In this document: positions 15,639 to 19,800 of the stretch, piece by piece | How positions within the stretch are numbered: the first letter of the stretch is position 1 | How the letters are laid out: every line of letters begins with the position of its first letter | Origin: Gammaproteobacteria bacterium | GTDB taxonomy: Bacteria > Pseudomonadota > Gammaproteobacteria > Steroidobacterales > Steroidobacteraceae | DNA length: 19,800 nt | Direction: 5' to 3' | Assembly (NCBI GenBank): GCA_028293725.1 | Contig: JAQGOE010000270.1 | Span: forward strand, 1 to 19,800 | Program-made: the position numbers and the translations under genes | Notes under the pieces: model-generated | Seen by the model: only the letters and a program-made list of their open reading frames with translations | What the model was told of the DNA's origin: nothing | The model's database searches: none

Positions 15639-16574
15639 TCAGGCGGCCTCTGGCCTCTGGGGCCCTTCGGCGAGGTGGTGGCGGCGCCAGCGGCCAGGGG
15701 TCTCACCGACGATCCTTTTGAATACGGTCGAGAAGTGGGCGTGGGCCTGGAACCCCACCATCAATGCAATGTCCAGCAGTGGGTGCGAAGTCTCGACTAG
15801 GTGCCGCTTGGCGGCCTCGACCCTTTGTAGAAGAATGAAGTCATGAGGCTTGCAGCCGGTGGCAAGACGGAACTGCGCTGTAAAGTGCGTGCGGGATAGC
15901 CCCGCCGCCGCCGACATATCGGCAAGTGATATGGCCTCGGAGATATGAGCGTCGATATAGTCGACCACCCGCGTCAGCCGCCACTTTGGGAGGGGCGAGA
16001 CGCGAGGGCACAGTTGGCGGATCTGCGTTGTACGCATTACGATCGCGCGTGCAAGCGTCTGGACATAACTTTCGTCCGCGCCATCCTCCGCCGTCTGCAC
16101 TGCTCGCGCGAGTTGATCGATCAGGGTGTCGCGAGAAAGCATGGCCGCAAGGAAGGCTCCACCATACACGTCCGCGCTCGTGCGCGCAGTCTGTTGTTTG
16201 TGGATTGAGGCGCCAGCAACGTACAGCTGCAGAAAGTCCGCCGGACCCGCAAACTCCACGTGCAGGGTCTGCGATGGGTGGCAGACGTAGGTCATACCGG
16301 ACGCCATCACACCATCGAAGATCATCTCCTGGCCGCTTCGCAATCGGACGCGTGTCGGCCTCAGAGCGATGCCCAACACGAACTGGCCATCTGGCGCCAC
16401 GACGGCCTCTCGCCGATCTTCCGCACGTGTATCGATCCAGCGAGCCACGATAATTTCGGGCTGCGGTCTGAGCCTGCGAGGCTGGTGTTGCCACGGGCGT
16501 CCGACATGCGCACAGCGACAAGCACCGCTGCCCGGGCTGACGCGGGGATCCGATTGAGCATTAAACATCGTCAT
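15639..16574 (-). CDS. AraC family transcriptional regulator
   Basis: This 311-residue protein has the AraC/XylS DNA-binding domain in its last 114 residues: first helix-turn-helix in ISLADMSAAAGLSRTHFTAQF, second in PLLDIALMVGFQAHAHFSTVFKR, followed by GETPGRWRR, the family signature. The N-terminal half (about 1-190) has a cupin-like beta-rich character and probably binds an effector. The start at 16574 is set by GGAGG 9 bases upstream; the frame continues to 16685 without support. It is divergent from the hydrolase-GMC operon starting at 16909, with a 10-bp phased GTCA array between them, so it probably activates that operon and perhaps the hydrolase downstream of itself. The effector is unknown. 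Confidence 0.93.
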   Translation of the reverse strand: MTMFNAQSDPRVSPGSGACRCAHVGRPWQHQPRRLRPQPEIIVARWIDTRAEDRREAVVAPDGQFVLGIALRPTRVRLRSGQEMIFDGVMASGMTYVCHPSQTLHVEFAGPADFLQLYVAGASIHKQQTARTSADVYGGAFLAAMLSRDTLIDQLARAVQTAEDGADESYVQTLARAIVMRTTQIRQLCPRVSPLPKWRLTRVVDYIDAHISEAISLADMSAAAGLSRTHFTAQFRLATGCKPHDFILLQRVEAAKRHLVETSHPLLDIALMVGFQAHAHFSTVFKRIVGETPGRWRRHHLAEGPQRPEAA

Positions 16575-16908
16575 TTCGTAAGGCCTCCGTGATCCGATCG
16601 TCGCCGCGAGCCGATGACGCGGGCGAAGCGACGAGAGGTTCAATCTAACGGGGGCCCTGGCGTGTGGCGTGTCACCCATTGTCACGCTTGGTTAAGCCTT
16701 GTCAGGTACCGTCAACTTAGTAGCGAGATCGCATTAGGGACCGCGGCGGTGCATTCCAGGGAAGGTGCGCGCTCGCGCTTGGGGCCTGCACCCGATCGTA
16801 CGGTTACGCAATATGAAGCCGTTCTCGAAAGCCTGGATTGGGCCTTTCCACCATTCTCTGCCGCGCCGCTCCGAACGGACGGTTTTCTCAGAGCACCTGG
16901 AGTGTCAC
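16575..16908. other. Divergent intergenic region between araC-type gene and hydrolase operon
   Basis: These 334 bases contain no supported gene. Open plus-strand frames at 16614 and 16765 run into the hydrolase frame region but have no ribosome binding site, while the ATG at 16909 does. The notable content is the repeat array at 16671-16720, listed separately. I find no clear -35/-10 pair for either direction, as expected for an activator-dependent promoter. Confidence 0.55.
16671..16720. promoter_or_regulatory. Five tandem 10-bp GTCA units, candidate AraC-type operator array
   Basis: GTCA begins at 16671, 16681, 16701 and 16711, and GTTA fills the middle slot at 16691, so five consecutive 10-bp units start with GTCA or a one-base variant. 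The rest of each unit is only loosely alike. The 10-bp step puts every copy on nearly the same face of the helix. AraC-family monomers bind direct repeats spaced by about two turns with half-sites about one turn apart, which fits. The array lies about 97 bases upstream of the AraC gene and about 190 upstream of the hydrolase gene. Confidence 0.5.
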
Positions 16909-17772
16909 ATGAACGATCTCATTACCGCGAAGCCTGAGGGCGGCGTCACACTGGAAACAGCACCAACCCGTTATGTCGAAGGCGGCGGGATCCGCTTCGC
17001 CTATCGCAAGCTCGGGCCGTCGACCGGAACGCCGTTGGTTCTGCTGCAGCACTTCTCGGGGAACATCGACGCGTGGGACCCCGCCGTCGTGAACGCCCTC
17101 GCGGTTGATCGTCCCGTGATCGTCTTCGACAACACAGGCGTTGGCCGCTCGACAGGCAAAACCCCCGACAGTGTCGAGGGCATGGCCCGTGACGCTGTCA
17201 CCTTTATCAGCCTTCTCGGCCTCTCCAAGGTCGACCTGCTTGGCTTTTCTCTCGGCGGTTGCGTTGCTCAGCAGATGGCGGCGGAGAACGGCCGACTGGT
17301 TCGCAAGCTGATACTCGTGGGCACCGCTCCGAAGGGCGGAGAGGAGCATCTGTTGGCTGTTCTCCAGGAAGCCTTTTCAAGAACCGACGCACCGGACGTG
17401 CGCCTGCCATTGTTCTTCACGCCCTCGTCGGCCAGCCAGGCGGCCGGGCTGGCGTTCTTGAAGCGGACGAAGACGCGCACGGAAGACCGGGACACCGATA
17501 CCGGAAGTGCCGTGACGGATCCGCAAGCCAAGGCGCTGATCACGTGGTGCGCCACGCCCGATCCCAATCACACCATCCTGCGTGCCATCACCCAACCCGC
17601 CCTCGTAGTCAGCGGCAGCCACGACACGATGCTGCCGGCAGACAACGCCTACGCGATGTTCAAAGGTCTGAGCAACGCTCAGTTGGTCCTCTATCCGGAC
17701 TCCGGCCACGGCGCCCTGTTTCAACACCACGATTTCTTCGTCAGACATGTCCAAGCCTTTCTGAACGCGTAA
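16909..17772 (+). CDS. Alpha/beta fold hydrolase
   Basis: This 287-residue cytoplasmic alpha/beta hydrolase has an oxyanion loop at HFSG (48-51), FDNTGVGRS near 73-81, nucleophile Ser114 in GFSLGG, Asp239 in GSHD and His267 in DSGHG, so the triad is complete. The GIRFAYRKLG opening and the DNTGVGRS motif are typical of esterases, lactonases and chloroperoxidase-like hydrolases. The start at 16909 has TGGAG 8 bases upstream; the longer frame from 16765 has none. It is the first gene of a rightward set with the GMC oxidoreductase 89 nt downstream and the broken hydrolase behind it. AraC control from the divergent gene is likely. No signal peptide is seen; the substrate is unknown. Confidence 0.9.
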   Translation: MNDLITAKPEGGVTLETAPTRYVEGGGIRFAYRKLGPSTGTPLVLLQHFSGNIDAWDPAVVNALAVDRPVIVFDNTGVGRSTGKTPDSVEGMARDAVTFISLLGLSKVDLLGFSLGGCVAQQMAAENGRLVRKLILVGTAPKGGEEHLLAVLQEAFSRTDAPDVRLPLFFTPSSASQAAGLAFLKRTKTRTEDRDTDTGSAVTDPQAKALITWCATPDPNHTILRAITQPALVVSGSHDTMLPADNAYAMFKGLSNAQLVLYPDSGHGALFQHHDFFVRHVQAFLNA

Positions 17773-17861
17773 CCCAGCGTGACCTCGGGGCCGGTCCTTC
17801 GCGATCGGGTCGTGCGGTCATGGCTGACGCGAAACTTCCCTAGTTACGTGTTGGAGTGGTA

Positions 17862-19490
17862 ATGAGCGAACTATCAACTCACCAGCGTCTCGATGCTGAA
17901 TTTGCCCGCGAGGTGGAAGAAAACCAGCTTCGGCTCCGTGGCTCCCTGCGGGCCACCTACGACTTCGTCGTTTGTGGAGCCGGCTCGTCCGGTGCTGTCG
18001 TGGCGCGGCGGCTGGCCGAAAACCCGGCTGTATCAGTGCTGCTGATCGAGGCCGGCGGAAGCGATCTCGTTCCCGAAGTGGAAATGGCCGCGGCGTGGCC
18101 GCTGAATCTGGGCAGCGCCCGCGATTGGGGTTTCAAGGCATTACCCAATCCGCACCTCAACGGTCGGGCCATCCCGATGAGCATGGGCAAGGTGCTGGGC
18201 GGAGGATCGAGCATCAACGTCATGCTCTGGGCTCGTGGTCACAAAACCGACTGGGACTATTTCGCTGCGGAATCCGGCGATCCAGCCTGGAGCTATGACT
18301 CCGTTCTGGCCATATACCGCGAGATCGAAAACTGGCGGGGCAAACCCGATCCAGTCCGACGCGGACGCGATGGTCTTCTTTACATCACGCCGCCGACCGA
18401 GCCGAATCCCGTCGCGACCGCGATGCTCGACGCCGCTACCGAACTTGACATCCCTGTCTTCGACGATGTGAACGGCTCCATGATGGAAGGACCCGGCGGT
18501 GCGTCCTATTTCAACCTGCGCATCCGCGACGGTCGGCGGCAGTCTATTTTCCGGTCCTACACATTCCCGCTGATGAACCGGCCAAACCTGACAGTGCTGC
18601 CCGGCGCTCTGGTCACGCGCGTGCTCATTGACCGGGGAGCGGCGACCGGCGTCGAATGCATCCTCGACGCTCGGATCCATCGCTTCCACGCTTCACAGGA
18701 AGTGATCCTGTCCCTGGGCGCCATTCATACCCCCAAGGTGCTGATGCAGTCCGGCGTGGGTGATTCAGAAACGCTGGCATCCCTGGATATCCCGTTGGTC
18801 CAACATCTCCCGGGCGTGGGTGCCAACTTCCAGGACCACATCATGGTCTCGAGTTGCATCTGGGAATATCCGCAGCCGATTGCGCCGCACGGCAATGGCG
18901 GCGAAGCTACCATCCTCGCCAAGAGCGCACCGGAGTTGGACAGTCCTGATATCCAATTGCTCCAGATCCAGTTCCCCGTCCCAACCCCTGAGCTCGCGGC
19001 GCGCCACTCCATACCAGCCGGATCCTGGGGCATCTTTCCGGCACTGCTGCGTCCGCACAGCGTGGGCCGCCTGCGCCTGACAGGTGCCAAACCCGAAGAT
19101 CCGCTCCAGATTGATTCGCAGATCCTCGCCGATCCTGCCGACCTGACCGCATTGCGGCGGTCCGTGGAGCTTGCGCGGGAGGTCGGCAACGCCAAGGCGC
19201 TGCGGGGATTCGTGAAGCGGGAAGTCATGCCAACGGCGCTCACCGCTGCCGCCATGGACAATTTTATCCGCGACGGCGTGACGACCATTTGGCACCAGAG
19301 CTGCACTGCCAAGATGGGTCGGGATGACATGTCCGTCGTGGACAGCCGCCTCAAGGTCTACGGCGTCGATCGTCTGCGGATCGCCGACGCTTCCGTGATG
19401 CCGCGCGTTCCTCTGGCTAACACTATGGCCCCCAGCGTCATCATCGGCGAGCAGGCAAGCAGGGCAATCGCCCGCGAACGCCTGCTTTGA
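17862..19490 (+). CDS. GMC family FAD-dependent oxidoreductase
   Basis: This 542-residue flavoprotein belongs to the glucose-methanol-choline family. The FAD-binding loop CGAGSSG is at 38-44, GKVLGGGSSINVMLWARG is the first family signature and GAIHTPKVLMQSGVG the second. The C-terminal catalytic pair is His478 in WHQSCTAKMG and Asn520 in LANTMAPS. Members oxidise primary or secondary alcohols, choline, polyethylene glycol or hydroxymethylfurfural; the substrate here cannot be read from the sequence. About 30 residues precede the flavin fold (start ATG 17862 with GGAG 6 bases upstream; a GTG at 17856 is also in frame). It lies between two alpha/beta hydrolase genes, so hydrolysis of an ester followed by oxidation of the released alcohol is a reasonable inference. 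Confidence 0.95.
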   Translation: MSELSTHQRLDAEFAREVEENQLRLRGSLRATYDFVVCGAGSSGAVVARRLAENPAVSVLLIEAGGSDLVPEVEMAAAWPLNLGSARDWGFKALPNPHLNGRAIPMSMGKVLGGGSSINVMLWARGHKTDWDYFAAESGDPAWSYDSVLAIYREIENWRGKPDPVRRGRDGLLYITPPTEPNPVATAMLDAATELDIPVFDDVNGSMMEGPGGASYFNLRIRDGRRQSIFRSYTFPLMNRPNLTVLPGALVTRVLIDRGAATGVECILDARIHRFHASQEVILSLGAIHTPKVLMQSGVGDSETLASLDIPLVQHLPGVGANFQDHIMVSSCIWEYPQPIAPHGNGGEATILAKSAPELDSPDIQLLQIQFPVPTPELAARHSIPAGSWGIFPALLRPHSVGRLRLTGAKPEDPLQIDSQILADPADLTALRRSVELAREVGNAKALRGFVKREVMPTALTAAAMDNFIRDGVTTIWHQSCTAKMGRDDMSVVDSRLKVYGVDRLRIADASVMPRVPLANTMAPSVIIGEQASRAIARERLL

Positions 19491-19521
19491 TCCCACCCTT
19501 GAAATCAGTAGAGACACTTCG

Positions 19522-19800
19522 ATGAAACGTACAACGTACTTGAAGCAGCTGGCATATACCGCGCTCCTGGCTCTCAGCGCCATTGGCGTGTTGACCGTGT
19601 CAACGAGTACGGCTTCGGCCGCCCCGCCCGACTGGACGAAGCACGAATGGACGAAGCCCACCATCGTTCTGGTCCACGGTGCGTTGGCCGACTCATCGAG
19701 TTGGGATGGTGTGATCTCCAGGCTGTATTCGCGGCCGATGTTCCGGAGAAGCAGGTCAAGCTCCTGGCGGCGACACAGCGTCCCGTGACAGACGTAGCCC
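19522..19800 (+). pseudogene. Exported alpha/beta hydrolase with an out-of-frame internal deletion (runs off window)
   Basis: The gene starts at 19522, 31 nt after the GMC stop, with a signal peptide (MKRTTYLKQLAYTALLALSA... ending TASA) and the oxyanion segment PTIVLVHGALADSSSWDGVI. After that the frame reads an Arg/Ser-rich tail and stops at 19788. In another frame, from 19719, the sequence reads QAVFAADVPEKQVKLLAATQ and continues open to the window end. That is the middle region of the same hydrolase family (FAADVPxxQ...AATQ-P). So roughly 100 to 130 codons, including the nucleophile Gly-His-Ser-x-Gly segment, appear to be deleted with a frame change near 19711-19721. The protein cannot be functional as written. 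A sequencing or assembly error is possible but would have to remove several hundred bases. Confidence 0.7.

Noticed and set aside
16614..16908. Upstream plus-strand frames and extended starts before the hydrolase gene
   Set aside because: The ATG at 16909 has a good ribosome binding site and family homology begins soon after; the extension adds unconserved residues and covers the regulatory array.
1..19800. CRISPR arrays, tRNA or rRNA genes, insertion sequences, integrases
   Set aside because: None was seen on either strand: no regularly spaced repeats of suitable length, no transposase-like protein and no recognisable RNA gene.

Overview
The window is high-GC, gene-dense bacterial DNA. Gene content points to a soil or environmental proteobacterium, probably gamma or beta: zinc-independent MDR reductases, an aldehyde dehydrogenase, a GMC oxidoreductase, several alpha/beta hydrolases, a DUF2845 and a DUF1269 protein, and AraC, MarR and wHTH-ATPase regulators. 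This placement is inferred from gene families, not from a marker gene. I see no rRNA, tRNA, CRISPR array, insertion sequence or phage gene.

Layout. (1) 1-4374: the start of a secreted protein on the minus strand; then a minus-strand MDR oxidoreductase divergent from a plus-strand pair, a second MDR oxidoreductase followed 16 nt later by an aldehyde dehydrogenase. These look like redox enzymes for small carbonyl or aldehyde compounds. (2) 4558-5490: two small minus-strand envelope proteins, DUF2845 (exported) and DUF1269 (glycine-rich membrane segment). (3) 5751-9988: an exported, divergent trehalose-synthase-like GH13 protein, divergent from a large polytopic membrane protein with a GT-C-like first-loop motif. 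A strong hairpin follows the GH13 gene. (4) 10036-14674: a decaying AbiE-type toxin-antitoxin remnant, a SnoaL-like protein, a MarR regulator, and a 964-residue wHTH/ATPase/repeat regulator. A fragment of a second SnoaL-like gene lies just past that regulator. (5) 14750-19800: an exported alpha/beta hydrolase and an AraC regulator on the minus strand, divergent from an alpha/beta hydrolase, a GMC oxidoreductase and a third, broken, exported alpha/beta hydrolase.

The most notable features are regulatory. In the AraC divergent region, five consecutive 10-bp units begin GTCA (one is GTTA), so the repeats recur about once per helical turn. In the MarR/ATPase-regulator region, two opposing promoters appear to share one self-complementary -10 hexamer, overlapped by a pseudo-palindrome that could be the MarR operator. 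A perfect 18-bp palindrome lies just upstream of the exported hydrolase.

Decay is visible in three places: the truncated AbiEii gene with a fragment of its upstream partner, the SnoaL fragment, and the out-of-frame internal deletion in the last hydrolase. Together with the many stand-alone enzymes and regulators, this suggests an accessory region undergoing duplication and loss. I did not find a complete, clearly new defence or biosynthetic system.
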